Below, piece by piece: positions 52,325-60,710 of a DNA stretch of 64,000 bases; within the stretch, counting starts at the first letter, position 1; every line of letters begins with the position of its first letter. The notes under the pieces were generated by a model. That model was not told the DNA's origin. It saw nothing but the letters and a program-made list of their open reading frames with translations, and made no database searches. The translations under genes were made by a program, and so were the position numbers. Source of the DNA: Micromonospora aurantiaca ATCC 27029 (GTDB lineage: Bacteria > Actinomycetota > Actinomycetes > Mycobacteriales > Micromonosporaceae). The stretch spans positions 5,464,001-5,528,000 of the forward strand of contig NC_014391.1 of the NCBI RefSeq assembly GCF_000145235.1, written 5' to 3'.

Positions 52325-55300
52325 TCACACCTTGCGGACCGTCACCGTTACGCGCTCGCCCTCGCCGGCCTCGCCGTCGAAGCCGTCGAGGCCCTCGGCG
52401 AAGTCGATGCTGTCGGCGAGCACCTCCCGGGCCACGAACCCGGTGTACGCGGCGACGGCCGCGCGCACCTCCTCCGAGGCGGAGACGGCCACCGTGATCC
52501 GGTCGGACACGTCGAGGTCGGCCTCCCGGCGGGCCTGCTGCACGACCCGGACCACGTCCCGGGCCAGCCCTTCGGCTGCGAGTTCCGGTGTGACCTCGGT
52601 GTCCAGCACGACCACTCCCTCACCGCCGGGCAGCGGCGCGGAGTGCTCGGCGTCGGCGGCGACCAGGCGCAGCTCGTACTCGCCCTCGGCGAGCGTGACC
52701 CCGGCGGCGACCGGGGCGCCGTCGCGCAGCTCCCACTCCCCCGCCTTGACCGCCTTGATGACCTGCTGGACGGCCTTGCCGACGCGCGGGCCGAGCGCCC
52801 GCGGCACCACGGTGAGCACCTGCTGGCAGTACGCGGACACCTCGTCGGTGAGCACGACCTCCTTGACGTTCACCTCGTCGGCGACCAGATCGGCGAAGGG
52901 CCGCAGCTGGGCGGCGACGGGCGACGCCACTGTGAGCTTCGCCAGCGGCAGCCGTACCCGCAGGCCCTTGGCCTTGCGCAGCGACAGCGCCGCCGAGGCG
53001 ACCGCCCGGACGTTGTCCATCGCGGAGACCAGCTCGTGGTCGGCCGGGAACTCCTCCGCCTGCGGCCAGTCGGTCAGGTGCACCGACCGCTCGCCGGTCA
53101 GCCCGCGCCAGATCTCCTCGGCGGTCAGCGGCGCCAGCGGCGCCACCACCCGGCACAGCGTCTCCAGCACGGTCCACAGCGTGTCGAACGCGTCCGCGTC
53201 GCCGGCCCAGAACCGGTCCCGGGACCGGCGCACGTACCAGTTCGTCAGCGCGTCCAGGTAGGACCGCACGGTGGCGCACGCGCCGGAGATGTCGTACGCG
53301 TCCATCTGCGCGCCGACGGTCGCGACCAGCTCGTTCGTCTTCGCCAGCACGTACCGGTCGAGCACGTTCGTGGAGTCGGTACGACGACGCGCGGTGTGGC
53401 CGTCGGCGTTGGCGTACAGCGAGAAGAAGTACCAGACGTTCCACAGCGGCAGCAGCACCTGGCGCACCGCGTCCCGGATGCCCGACTCGGTGACCGCCAT
53501 GTCGCCGCCGCGCAGCACCGGCGAGGACATCAGCATCCACCGCATCGCGTCCGACCCGTACGAGTCGAACACGTGGTAGACGTCCGGGTAGTTGCGCAGG
53601 CTCTTGGACATCTTGCGCCCGTCCGAGCCGAGCAGGATGCCGTGGCTCAGGCAGTTGCGGAACGCCGGCCTGTCGAACAGCGCGGTGGCCAGCACGTGCA
53701 TGGTGTAGAACCAGCCGCGGGTCTGCCCGATGTACTCGACGATGAAGTCACCCGGGTAGTGGTGCTCGAACCACTCGCGGTTCTCGAACGGGTAGTGCAC
53801 CTGGGCGAACGGCATCGAGCCGGACTCGAACCAGCAGTCCAGCACCTCCGGCACCCGGCGCATCATCGACTTGCCCGTCGGGTCGTCCGGGTTGGGGCGG
53901 ACCAGGTCGTCCACCGCCGGCCGGTGCAGGTCGGTCAGGCGTACGCCGAAGTCCCGCTCGATCTGCTCCAGCGAGCCGTACACGTCCACCCGCGGGTGGT
54001 TCGGGTCGTCGGACTTCCACACCGGGATCGGCGAGCCCCAGAACCGGTTCCGGCTGATCGACCAGTCCCGGGCGTTCGCCAGCCACTTGCCGAACGAGCC
54101 GTCCTTGATGTGCCCGGGGGTCCAGTTGATCTGCTGGTTCAGCTCGACCATCCGGTCCTTGAACGTCGACACGGCGACGAACCACGACGACACCGCCTTG
54201 TAGACCAGCGGGGTGTCGCAGCGCCAGCAGTGCGGGTAGGAGTGGGTGTAGGTGTCCTGCCGCAGCACCACCCCCCGCTCCTTCAGCTCCCGGATCACCG
54301 GCTTGTTCACGTCGAAGACCTGCTCGCCCTGGTACGGCGGGACCAGCGCGGTGAACCGGGTGTGGTCGTCCACCGTCACGACGGTGGGGATGCCGGCGGC
54401 GTTGCAGGTGTTCTGGTCGTCCTCACCGAAGGCGGGCGCCAGGTGGACGATCCCGGTGCCGTCCTCGGTGGTCACGAAGTCCGCGCCGAGCACCTGGTAC
54501 GCGTTCGGGCCGGCCGGCTCGACGAGGAAGTCGTACAGCGGCGTGTAGCGGCGTCCGACCAGGTCGCGGCCGTACACGGTGCCGACCTGCTCGTACCCCT
54601 CCAGTTCCTTGGCGTACGCGCCGAGGCGCGCGGCACCGACGACGTAGCGCTCACCGTCGCGTTCCAGCAGCGCGTACTCGATGTCGGGGCCGACGGCGAG
54701 CGCCAGGTTCGACGGCAGCGTCCACGGCGTGGTCGTCCAGACGCCCAGCTTGACCGGCCCGCGCAGCGGCTCCGGCGCGTTCTCGTCGGCGGTCAGCTCG
54801 AACCAGACGGTGAGCGTCGGGTCGTGCCGGTCCCGGTAGACGTCGTCCATCCGGGTCTCGGTGTTCGACAGCGGCGTCTCGCACCGCCAGCAGTACGCGA
54901 GCACCCGGAAGCCCTCGTAGACCAGACCCTTGTCGTGCAGGGTCTTGAAGGCCCACATGACGCTTTCCATGTAGTCCAGGTCGAGCGTCTTGTAGTCGTT
55001 GGCGAAGTCGACCCAGCGGGCCTGCCGGGTGACGTACCGCTCCCAGTCGTGGGTGAACTCCAGCACCGACGTGCGGCAGGCGTCGTTGAACCGGGCCACG
55101 CCGAGGTCGAGGATCTCCGCCTTCGTGGTGATGCCGAGCTGCTTCTCGGCCACCACCTCGGCGGGCAGGCCGTGGCAGTCCCAGCCGAACCGGCGCTCGA
55201 CGTGCCTGCCACGCATGGTCTGGTAGCGCGGCACCACGTCCTTGACGTAGCCGGTGAACAGGTGGCCGTAGTGCGGCAGGCCGTTGGCGAACGGCGGGCC

Positions 55301-55471
55301 GTCGTAGAAGACGTACTCGTTCTCGCCGTCCCGGCCGGCGTCGCGGGCCTCGACTGACGCCTCGAAGGTCTTGTCGGCCGTCCAGTGCTCCAGCACCCGG
55401 CGCTCGACCGCGGGCAGGTCCGGGCTCGCCGGTACACCGGCGCCGGTCGGGTCGTGCAACGGATAGGCCAT
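52325..55471 (-). CDS. ileS: Isoleucyl-tRNA synthetase
   Basis: 1048 residues. HIGH motif in GLPHYGHLFTGY, KMSKS in GRKMSKSLRNYPD, editing domain in between (TTPWTLPSNLALAVG, DGTGIVHLAPAFGEDDQ), DWSISRNRFWGSPIPVW, and a long C-terminal anticodon domain. Length and features fit the actinobacterial type, which is closer to the eukaryotic form and often less sensitive to mupirocin. ATG 55469-55471. Controlled by the T-box element just upstream and followed directly by a 56-bp repeat that may act as terminator. Confidence 0.97.
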   Translation of the reverse strand: MAYPLHDPTGAGVPASPDLPAVERRVLEHWTADKTFEASVEARDAGRDGENEYVFYDGPPFANGLPHYGHLFTGYVKDVVPRYQTMRGRHVERRFGWDCHGLPAEVVAEKQLGITTKAEILDLGVARFNDACRTSVLEFTHDWERYVTRQARWVDFANDYKTLDLDYMESVMWAFKTLHDKGLVYEGFRVLAYCWRCETPLSNTETRMDDVYRDRHDPTLTVWFELTADENAPEPLRGPVKLGVWTTTPWTLPSNLALAVGPDIEYALLERDGERYVVGAARLGAYAKELEGYEQVGTVYGRDLVGRRYTPLYDFLVEPAGPNAYQVLGADFVTTEDGTGIVHLAPAFGEDDQNTCNAAGIPTVVTVDDHTRFTALVPPYQGEQVFDVNKPVIRELKERGVVLRQDTYTHSYPHCWRCDTPLVYKAVSSWFVAVSTFKDRMVELNQQINWTPGHIKDGSFGKWLANARDWSISRNRFWGSPIPVWKSDDPNHPRVDVYGSLEQIERDFGVRLTDLHRPAVDDLVRPNPDDPTGKSMMRRVPEVLDCWFESGSMPFAQVHYPFENREWFEHHYPGDFIVEYIGQTRGWFYTMHVLATALFDRPAFRNCLSHGILLGSDGRKMSKSLRNYPDVYHVFDSYGSDAMRWMLMSSPVLRGGDMAVTESGIRDAVRQVLLPLWNVWYFFSLYANADGHTARRRTDSTNVLDRYVLAKTNELVATVGAQMDAYDISGACATVRSYLDALTNWYVRRSRDRFWAGDADAFDTLWTVLETLCRVVAPLAPLTAEEIWRGLTGERSVHLTDWPQAEEFPADHELVSAMDNVRAVASAALSLRKAKGLRVRLPLAKLTVASPVAAQLRPFADLVADEVNVKEVVLTDEVSAYCQQVLTVVPRALGPRVGKAVQQVIKAVKAGEWELRDGAPVAAGVTLAEGEYELRLVAADAEHSAPLPGGEGVVVLDTEVTPELAAEGLARDVVRVVQQARREADLDVSDRITVAVSASEEVRAAVAAYTGFVAREVLADSIDFAEGLDGFDGEAGEGERVTVTVRKV

Positions 55472-55479
55472 CGCCTGTC

Positions 55480-55705
55480 GCTCTCCCTCAGCAGCTCACT
55501 CGTCCGTGGTCTGCGAGGACGAGCCGAATCCGGTACGCCGTGACCGGCGCCCGGGTGTGGCCCGCGGTACCACCCCGCTTGGCGGCCGAGGTGCGACCGC
55601 CCGCTCGTTGGCCGGCTGTGACGGGCCGGTCCCGTCCGGTTCTACTGAGCCGGTGACCCGGCCGTTCTTCCGGAGGCTCGCCGGTGATGGCCGGGTCGTC
55701 GCCTG
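55480..55705 (-). ncRNA. T-box riboswitch (isoleucine, translational type)
   Basis: The leader of ileS contains GGGGTGGTACCGCGGG (complement of 55561-55576), the T-box bulge sequence with TGGT to pair with the ACCA end of uncharged tRNA. Upstream, a Stem I has GACCCGGCC/GGCCGGGTC (55655-55697) with ATC (complement of 55686-55688) in its loop as the isoleucine specifier codon. The short stem fits the actinobacterial ileS type that sequesters the ribosome binding site rather than using a terminator. The GGGAG near 55485 would be the regulated Shine-Dalgarno. Confidence 0.92.
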
Positions 55706-55790
55706 TGTCCATCAAGCGTACTCGACCCCCCACCCACCGCGCCGCCGAGTATCACCCGCCCCGCCTCTCCCCGCCCCGCCCCTGCCCCGT

Positions 55791-55846
55791 CGATCATGAA
55801 GTTGACGGCCAGATCCGAGATCCACATCGCCGCCAACTTCATGATC
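55791..55846. repeat. 56-bp GATCATGA hairpin element (family C, copy 2)
   Basis: CGATCATGAAGTTGACGGC ... GCCGCCAACTTCATGATC: 18-bp arms (55792-55809 and 55829-55846) with one mismatch. It lies 23 bp downstream of phoD and is bracketed by C-rich and G-rich tracts as in copy 1. Confidence 0.8.
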
Positions 55847-55869
55847 AACGCATCCAGGGCGGGGTGGGG

Positions 55870-57429
55870 TCAGCGGGAGGTGGGGGCGGGGAGGGTGGTG
55901 GTCCAGAGGGAGGCGCCGGTGCGGTCGCGGAGGTGGACCGTGAGGGCCGCCGACGGGCCGTCGATGGTCACCTCGCCGAAGTGCTGGAAGCCCTCGGCCG
56001 GGGAGGTGTTCGCGCGCGGCGGGGCGTGCACGAAGACCGCCTTCGGGCCGAACGTGCCGTCCAGCGCGTTCGGCCCGAACGCGCCGGCGTGCGCCGGGCC
56101 GGAGACGAACTCCCAGAACGGGCTGAAGTCCCGCACCGCGGCGCGCGCCGGGTCGTAGTGGTGGGCGGCGGTGTAGTGCACGTCGGCGGTGAGGAACACC
56201 AGCCCGGTCACCCCGGCCCGGTGCGAGGCGCGCAGCACCTCGGCGAACTCCAGCTCCCGGCCGGCCGGCGCGCCGTGGTCGCCCTGCGCGACGCCCTCCT
56301 GGGAGCCTGCCCCGTCCGGCACCACCAGGCCGATCGGCAGGTCGTTGGCGATCACCTTCCAGGTGGCCCGGGAGGCGCGCAGCTCGCGGATCAGCCACTC
56401 CCGCTGCGCCTTGCCGAGCAGGCCCCGGTTGCGGTCGGCGTACGTGTTGCCGTCGTTGGGGTCCTTGTAGGTGCGCATGTCCAGCACGAACACGTCCAGC
56501 AGCGGCCCGTACGACAGCTTGCGGTACATCGGCCCGCCCGACGGCACCGGCAGCCACTCGTGGAACGCCTGCCGGGCCCGGGCGGCGAGCACGTCCACGC
56601 GCTTCTCGCCGTACCGCTCGTCGGTCAGGATCTCCCCCGGGTACCAGTTGTTCACCACCTCGTGGTCGTCCCACTGGTTGATCTGCGGCACCTGGGCGGC
56701 GAACGCCCGCAGGTGCTCGTCGAGCAGGTTGTACGCGAACTGCCCCCGGTACTCGGCGAGCGTCTCGGCCACCTTGCTCTTCTCCGGCGTCACCAGGTTG
56801 CGCCAGGTGCGGCCGTCGGGCAGGACCACGCTCTCGGCCAGCGGCCCGTCGGCGTACACGGTGTCGCCGCTGCACAGGAAGAAGTCCGGGCGGCGCTCCC
56901 GCATGGCCCGGAAGATCGCCAGGCCGTCGAAGTCGGTGCTGATCCCCCAGCCCTGCCCGACGATGTCGCCGGTCCACACGAACCGCACGTCACGCCGCTG
57001 GTGCCGCCCGGGGGCGGTGGCGAACGAACCGGTCAGCGGCTCGCTGCACAGGCCGTGCCGGTCCAGGCTCTCCACCCGTACCCGGTAGTGCAGCCGCTCC
57101 CCCGCGGGCAGGCCGCGCAGGCGGACCTTGCCGGTGAGGTCGCCGGTGGGGTCGACCACCGGGCCGCGCACCAGGCGGGCGCCGCGCAGGTCCGGCCGGC
57201 GGCTGACCTCGACCAGCATCCGGCCGGGCCGGTCCGCGCGGGTCCAGACCAGCGCCGAGTCGGCAGTCACGTCGCCGCTCTGCACGCCGTGGGTGAGCAG
57301 CGGCCGGCCGCTGCGCCGCAGGCCGGGTGCGGCGGGCGCGCCGGGCGCGCCGAGCAGCGCGCCGCCGGCGACTCCGGCACCGGCGACCAGGCCGGCGCGG
57401 AGCAGGGTACGTCGATCGAAGTGCGTCAT
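55870..57429 (-). CDS. phoD: PhoD-like alkaline phosphatase/phosphodiesterase
   Basis: 519 residues. Tat signal MTHFDRRTLLRAGLVAGAGV (twin Arg) and AGGALLGAPGAPAAPG cleavage region send it outside folded. N-terminal PhoD_N domain (THGVQSGDVTADSALVWTRA), then the metallophosphatase core: WTGDIVGQGWG, CSGDTVYADGPL, QWDDHEVVNNWYPGE, FLTADVHYTAAHHYD. The enzyme hydrolyses phosphate esters and teichoic-acid-like substrates. ATG 57427-57429 follows CGGGAGAACCC. Usually under PhoP control; I do not see a certain PHO box in the 195 bp upstream. Confidence 0.93.
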   Translation of the reverse strand: MTHFDRRTLLRAGLVAGAGVAGGALLGAPGAPAAPGLRRSGRPLLTHGVQSGDVTADSALVWTRADRPGRMLVEVSRRPDLRGARLVRGPVVDPTGDLTGKVRLRGLPAGERLHYRVRVESLDRHGLCSEPLTGSFATAPGRHQRRDVRFVWTGDIVGQGWGISTDFDGLAIFRAMRERRPDFFLCSGDTVYADGPLAESVVLPDGRTWRNLVTPEKSKVAETLAEYRGQFAYNLLDEHLRAFAAQVPQINQWDDHEVVNNWYPGEILTDERYGEKRVDVLAARARQAFHEWLPVPSGGPMYRKLSYGPLLDVFVLDMRTYKDPNDGNTYADRNRGLLGKAQREWLIRELRASRATWKVIANDLPIGLVVPDGAGSQEGVAQGDHGAPAGRELEFAEVLRASHRAGVTGLVFLTADVHYTAAHHYDPARAAVRDFSPFWEFVSGPAHAGAFGPNALDGTFGPKAVFVHAPPRANTSPAEGFQHFGEVTIDGPSAALTVHLRDRTGASLWTTTLPAPTSR

Positions 57430-57624
57430 GGGTTCTCCCGGTCTCGGCAGTGTCGCCAGCCGGTCTACCGGCCGCAGGTGGCCGGGAACTCCGGTCGAGG
57501 TGACCGGCACGTCAACGACTGCTGTCCAGCGCCCCGGCATGACCACCGTCACACCGCCGGGCCGTCACACCGCGCCCGCCGTGCCCCGTCCTGTGCGCGT
57601 ACCCGAACCCTCAAGGAGGCGGCG

Positions 57625-58065
57625 ATGAGCCGGATGGACATGGCGGCGGTGGCGCCCGAGGCGTACCAGGCCGTGCTGGGCCTGGAGAAGTACGTCCGGG
57701 CGAACGTGGACCACACCGTGCTGGAGCTGGTGAAGCTGCGGGCGTCGATGCGCAACGGCTGCGCGTTCTGCGTCGACATGCACAGCCGCGAGGCGCTGGC
57801 GGCCGGGGAGGACAGCCGCCGGCTGTTCGCCGTCGCGGCGTGGCGCGAGGCGCCGTTCTTCGACGAGCGGGAGCGGGCCGCGCTGGCCCTCACCGACGCG
57901 GTGACCCGGCTCGGCGAGCACGGCGTGCCGGACGACGTCTGGGACGCCGCGGCGAAGGTGTGGTCGGAGAAGGAGCTGGCGGATCTGGTGATGGCGATCG
58001 CCACCATCAACGTGTGGAACCGGGTCGCGGTGACCTGCCGGACGCAGCCGCCGGCGCAGGTCTGA
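57625..58065 (+). CDS. Carboxymuconolactone decarboxylase family (AhpD-like) protein
   Basis: 146 residues. The AhpD-like core is ELVKLRASMRNGCAFCVDMHSREAL, with CxxC (CAFC) and the downstream His in DMH, the redox motif of peroxidase partners of this family. FFDERERAALALTDAVTRL follows, as usual. ATG 57625 follows AAGGAGGCGG. Probable role: antioxidant or carboxymuconolactone-like; the CxxC favours antioxidant. Divergent from phoD and convergent with ndk. Confidence 0.92.
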   Translation: MSRMDMAAVAPEAYQAVLGLEKYVRANVDHTVLELVKLRASMRNGCAFCVDMHSREALAAGEDSRRLFAVAAWREAPFFDERERAALALTDAVTRLGEHGVPDDVWDAAAKVWSEKELADLVMAIATINVWNRVAVTCRTQPPAQV

Positions 58066-58076
58066 TCGCTGACACA

Positions 58077-58117
58077 CGACGGCCCCGGTCCCGCGAAGAT
58101 GCGGGCCGGGGCCGTCG
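58077..58117. terminator. Bidirectional terminator between the AhpD-like gene and ndk
   Basis: CGACGGCCCCGG (58077-58088) and CCGGGGCCGTCG (58106-58117), a perfect 12-bp outer stem with an inner CCCGC/GCGGG pair. Confidence 0.75.
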
Positions 58118-58126
58118 GCGCGTGGG

Positions 58127-58552
58127 TCAGGCCAGCTCGGGGAACCAGAGCGCGATCTCGCGCTTGGCGCTGTCCGCCGAGTCGGAGGCGTGCACCAGGT
58201 TCTCCCGGTTCGACAGCGACAGGTCGCCGCGGATGGTGCCGGCGGCGGCCTTGCGGCCGTCGGTGCTGCCGATCATTGCACGCACGACCTCGACCACCTG
58301 GTCGCCGGAGAGCACCAGCGCCACCAGCGGGCCGCTGGTCATGAACGTCTTCAGCGGCGGGTAGAACGGCTTGTCGACGTGCTCGGCGTAGTGCTGGTCG
58401 GCGAAGTCGCCGTCCATGGTCCGGCTCACCATCGCGTCGATCCGCAGGCCCTTGCGCTCGAAACGGGACAGGATCTCGCCCACCAGACCGCGGCGCACCG
58501 CGTCGGGCTTGATCAGTACGAGCGACCGCTCGTCCGGGCTGCTGCTGGACAC
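58127..58552 (-). CDS. ndk: Nucleoside diphosphate kinase
   Basis: 141 residues. Moves phosphate between NTPs and NDPs through the His in NLVHASDS. The start is DERSLVLIKPDAVRRGLVGEI and the substrate loop is FYPPLKTFMTSGP, all family features. GTG 58550-58552 follows AGGAGGAACCC; a TTG at 58576 would put the Shine-Dalgarno inside the gene. Sits near folC and valS in the conserved actinobacterial order. Confidence 0.96.
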   Translation of the reverse strand: MSSSSPDERSLVLIKPDAVRRGLVGEILSRFERKGLRIDAMVSRTMDGDFADQHYAEHVDKPFYPPLKTFMTSGPLVALVLSGDQVVEVVRAMIGSTDGRKAAAGTIRGDLSLSNRENLVHASDSADSAKREIALWFPELA

Positions 58553-58697
58553 GCTGGGTTCCTCCTGCGCACTCAAACGGGGTTCGGCTGGGTACGGTCA
58601 GCGTAGCGACCCGGTCCCGGCGCCGGCGCGGCGGCTGCGTCTTCCCTGGCCCGCCGCGGCGGCCTAGCCTGGCCCTGGAACCCCTGGGAGGTCCACT

Positions 58698-60032
58698 GTG
58701 GCGAATGGCGGGAACCGCACGATCGCGCCGGTACGCAAACTGATCGGCGCGGTGCTGGGCACCGTCGCCACCTTCGTGACCGTGTTCGGGCTCGGCATGA
58801 CCAGCTGGGCCATCGTGGCCCTCGGCGTCGCGCTGCTGGTGCTGGCGATCGCCCTGGCCACGGTACGCGGCGGCGGCCGCACCTGGGTGATCGGCCTCGG
58901 GCACGTGCACAGCGCCTCCGAGCCGCCTACCCAGTACGCGTTCGGCCGGTGCGAGCTGCAACTGGTCATCGACGCGCCGGGGCTGCCGCCCCGCTCCAAG
59001 AAGATCATCGAGCCTCGGGTGCCGGTCGCCAAGTGGCCCTCGCTGGGCCAGGCGCTGCCGGTCCGGGTGGCGCTGGACGACCAGCGGCACGTACGCGTGC
59101 TCTGGGACGAGGTGCCCACGCACGCGGAGAGCGCCGCCGCGGTGGCCGACCTGCCGCCCGAGTACGCCGCCGAGCCGGACCCGCTGGACGAGCCGCTGAT
59201 CGCGCAGGAGGCGCCGCCGTGGGCCGGGCGCGCGCCGGAGGACGACTTCCGCGACGACTACCCGCCCGCGCCGGACCCGTACCTGGACGACGTCCCGCCC
59301 CGGGCCGAGGAACGCGAGCCGGTGGTGCTGCACCAGAGCCCCGGCGGCCCGGTGGTGCTGGAGGGGCAGCTCGTTGAGCGGGCCGAGCGCGCGGCCGGCT
59401 CCGGCCCGCTCCCCCGCCGCGCCCCGGCCCCCCGCTCGCCGGCCGAGGAGCCGGTCGACACCGTGCCGGTCGAGACCGTGTTCGTCGACTCCGAACCGGC
59501 CGACTCCGGACGGTCCGACACCGTGCCCGACCCGATCGACGTGCCGCTGGACGACCCCTCGGACGCGCCGCGGCGCTCCGACGCGCCGCCGACCGCCGAG
59601 GAGCTGGACGAGGCGATCTTCGGCCCGTCCGGCGCGGCCGAGCCGGACGAGCTGGCCAGCCCGATCAGCGGCGTCGGCATCACGCTGCTCGTCACCGACC
59701 TGGACCGGTCCCTCGACTTCTACCGGGAACTCGGCTTCGACGAGCTGGACCGGGGCGAGGGCAACGCCGTGCTCTCCTCCGGGCCGACCCGGCTGGTGCT
59801 GCGCCGGGTGACCGGCGCCGCCCCGATCAGCCGTCGCCTGGTGCATGTGAACCTGGAGGTGGACGACATCCAGGGGGCGTACGAGCGGTTGCGCGACTCC
59901 GGCGTCCGGTTCACGTACGCCCCGCGCGTCGTCAACCGGGGCACCAAGCTGGAGGTGTGGGCGGCGGCCTTCCGCGACCCCGACGGCCACGGCGTCGCGC
60001 TGACGCAGTGGCGCACGCTCGCCCAGGTGTAA
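58698..60032 (+). CDS. Two-helix membrane protein fused to a C-terminal VOC (glyoxalase-like) domain
   Basis: 444 residues. N-terminus has two hydrophobic helices (LIGAVLGTVATFVTVFGLGM; AIVALGVALLVLAIALATV), then a globular part (WVIGLGHVHSASEPPTQYAF), a 170-residue acidic Pro-rich linker, and from about 325 a VOC domain (SGVGITLLVTDLDRSLDFYRELGF, NAVLSSGPTRLVLRRVTG, VHVNLEVDDIQGAYERLRDSG, AAFRDPDGHGVALTQW). The metal ligands of enzymatic VOC proteins are only partly present, so it may bind ligand rather than catalyse. GTG 58698 follows GGGAGG. Its stop TAA is supplied by a 56-bp repeat. Confidence 0.82.
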   Translation: MANGGNRTIAPVRKLIGAVLGTVATFVTVFGLGMTSWAIVALGVALLVLAIALATVRGGGRTWVIGLGHVHSASEPPTQYAFGRCELQLVIDAPGLPPRSKKIIEPRVPVAKWPSLGQALPVRVALDDQRHVRVLWDEVPTHAESAAAVADLPPEYAAEPDPLDEPLIAQEAPPWAGRAPEDDFRDDYPPAPDPYLDDVPPRAEEREPVVLHQSPGGPVVLEGQLVERAERAAGSGPLPRRAPAPRSPAEEPVDTVPVETVFVDSEPADSGRSDTVPDPIDVPLDDPSDAPRRSDAPPTAEELDEAIFGPSGAAEPDELASPISGVGITLLVTDLDRSLDFYRELGFDELDRGEGNAVLSSGPTRLVLRRVTGAAPISRRLVHVNLEVDDIQGAYERLRDSGVRFTYAPRVVNRGTKLEVWAAAFRDPDGHGVALTQWRTLAQV

Positions 60033-60083
60033 GGAAGGGCCCCTTCTTAACGCCTCAGGTAGAGGAAGGGGCCCCTCTTAACA
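60028..60083 (+). repeat. 56-bp intergenic repeat, family A, copy 4
   Basis: Begins TGTAAGGAAGGGCCCC and ends CCCCTCTTAACA. The TAA at 60030-60032 ends the membrane-VOC gene, as in copy 2. Confidence 0.85.
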
Positions 60084-60104
60084 CGCGCAACCGCGCGACG
60101 GCGC

Positions 60105-60710
60105 TCAGCCGAGGATGACCCGCCGCACGTGCAGCGCGTACGCCCACACCAGCGCGAACATCACACCCAGCGCGAACAGCGACCAGTGCAGCAGCCCGGA
60201 GAGCAGCAGCAGTCCCTGGATCACGGTGCCGGCGTACCACGCCCACGGGCGGCGCATCATGCCGGCGAGCACCACACAGGCGACCGCCAGCGCCACGATC
60301 GCGCCGATCGCCGCGCCGCTCAGGTCACCGCCGACCACCCGGATCGGCTGGATGGCCAGCAGCAGCACCAGCGCCTCCAGCGACATCGTGCCGGCGCCGA
60401 GTCCGCGCACTGCCTTGTCCGGGTTCCGCAGCCCGGACCGTCGCACGCCGCCCACCGGCTCCGAGCCGCCTGCCTGCTCCGAACCGGCCGCCTGTTCCGG
60501 ACCGACCAGCCGCTCAACGCCGCCCGCCTGCTCCGGCCCCGTCGGCTGCTCAGCGCCGGTCGGCTGCTCAGTGCCGGTCGGCTGCTCCGGGCCGGTCGGG
60601 CGCTCAGCGCCGGTCGGCCGCTCAGCGCCGGTCGGCCGCTCAGCGCCGGTCGGCCGCTCAGCGCCGGTCGGCGGCTCAGCGCCGGTCGGGCGCTGCTGCG
60701 GGCCGGTCAT
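60105..60710 (-). CDS. DUF4233 membrane protein with hexapeptide-repeat N-terminus
   Basis: 201 residues. The C-terminal half is DUF4233: GLRNPDKAVRGLGAGTMSLEA followed by four hydrophobic helices (LVLLLAIQPIRVV; AIGAIVALAVACVVLAGMM; YAGTVIQGLLLLSGLL; LFALGVMFALVWAYAL). The first 60 residues are nine copies of PTGxE[RQP] plus degenerate ones, encoded by an 18-bp tandem repeat. ATG 60708-60710 overlaps the folC stop by ATGA. DUF4233 follows folC throughout actinobacteria; function unknown. Confidence 0.9.
   Translation of the reverse strand: MTGPQQRPTGAEPPTGAERPTGAERPTGAERPTGAERPTGPEQPTGTEQPTGAEQPTGPEQAGGVERLVGPEQAAGSEQAGGSEPVGGVRRSGLRNPDKAVRGLGAGTMSLEALVLLLAIQPIRVVGGDLSGAAIGAIVALAVACVVLAGMMRRPWAWYAGTVIQGLLLLSGLLHWSLFALGVMFALVWAYALHVRRVILG
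60528..60689 (-). repeat. 18-bp tandem repeat coding for PTGxE[RQ] units
   Basis: Nine in-frame units of 18 bp; four consecutive ones (PTGAER) are identical or nearly so at the DNA level, which points to recent expansion by slippage. Being a multiple of three it keeps the frame. Confidence 0.85.

Larger units (their letters stand above)
55472..55869. other. Intergenic region between phoD and ileS
   Basis: 398 bp. It contains the ileS T-box (55480-55705), then about 80 bp that should hold the ileS promoter, then a C-rich tract, the family C hairpin and a G-rich tract before the phoD stop. No gene seen. Confidence 0.75.

Noticed and set aside
52643..55357. A 904-codon plus-strand open frame
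   Set aside because: Complement of ileS; His/Val/Arg-rich composition is typical of antisense frames in GC-rich genes.
60528..60689. Possible CRISPR or other non-coding array
   Set aside because: It is an in-frame coding repeat of DUF4233 with no spacers.
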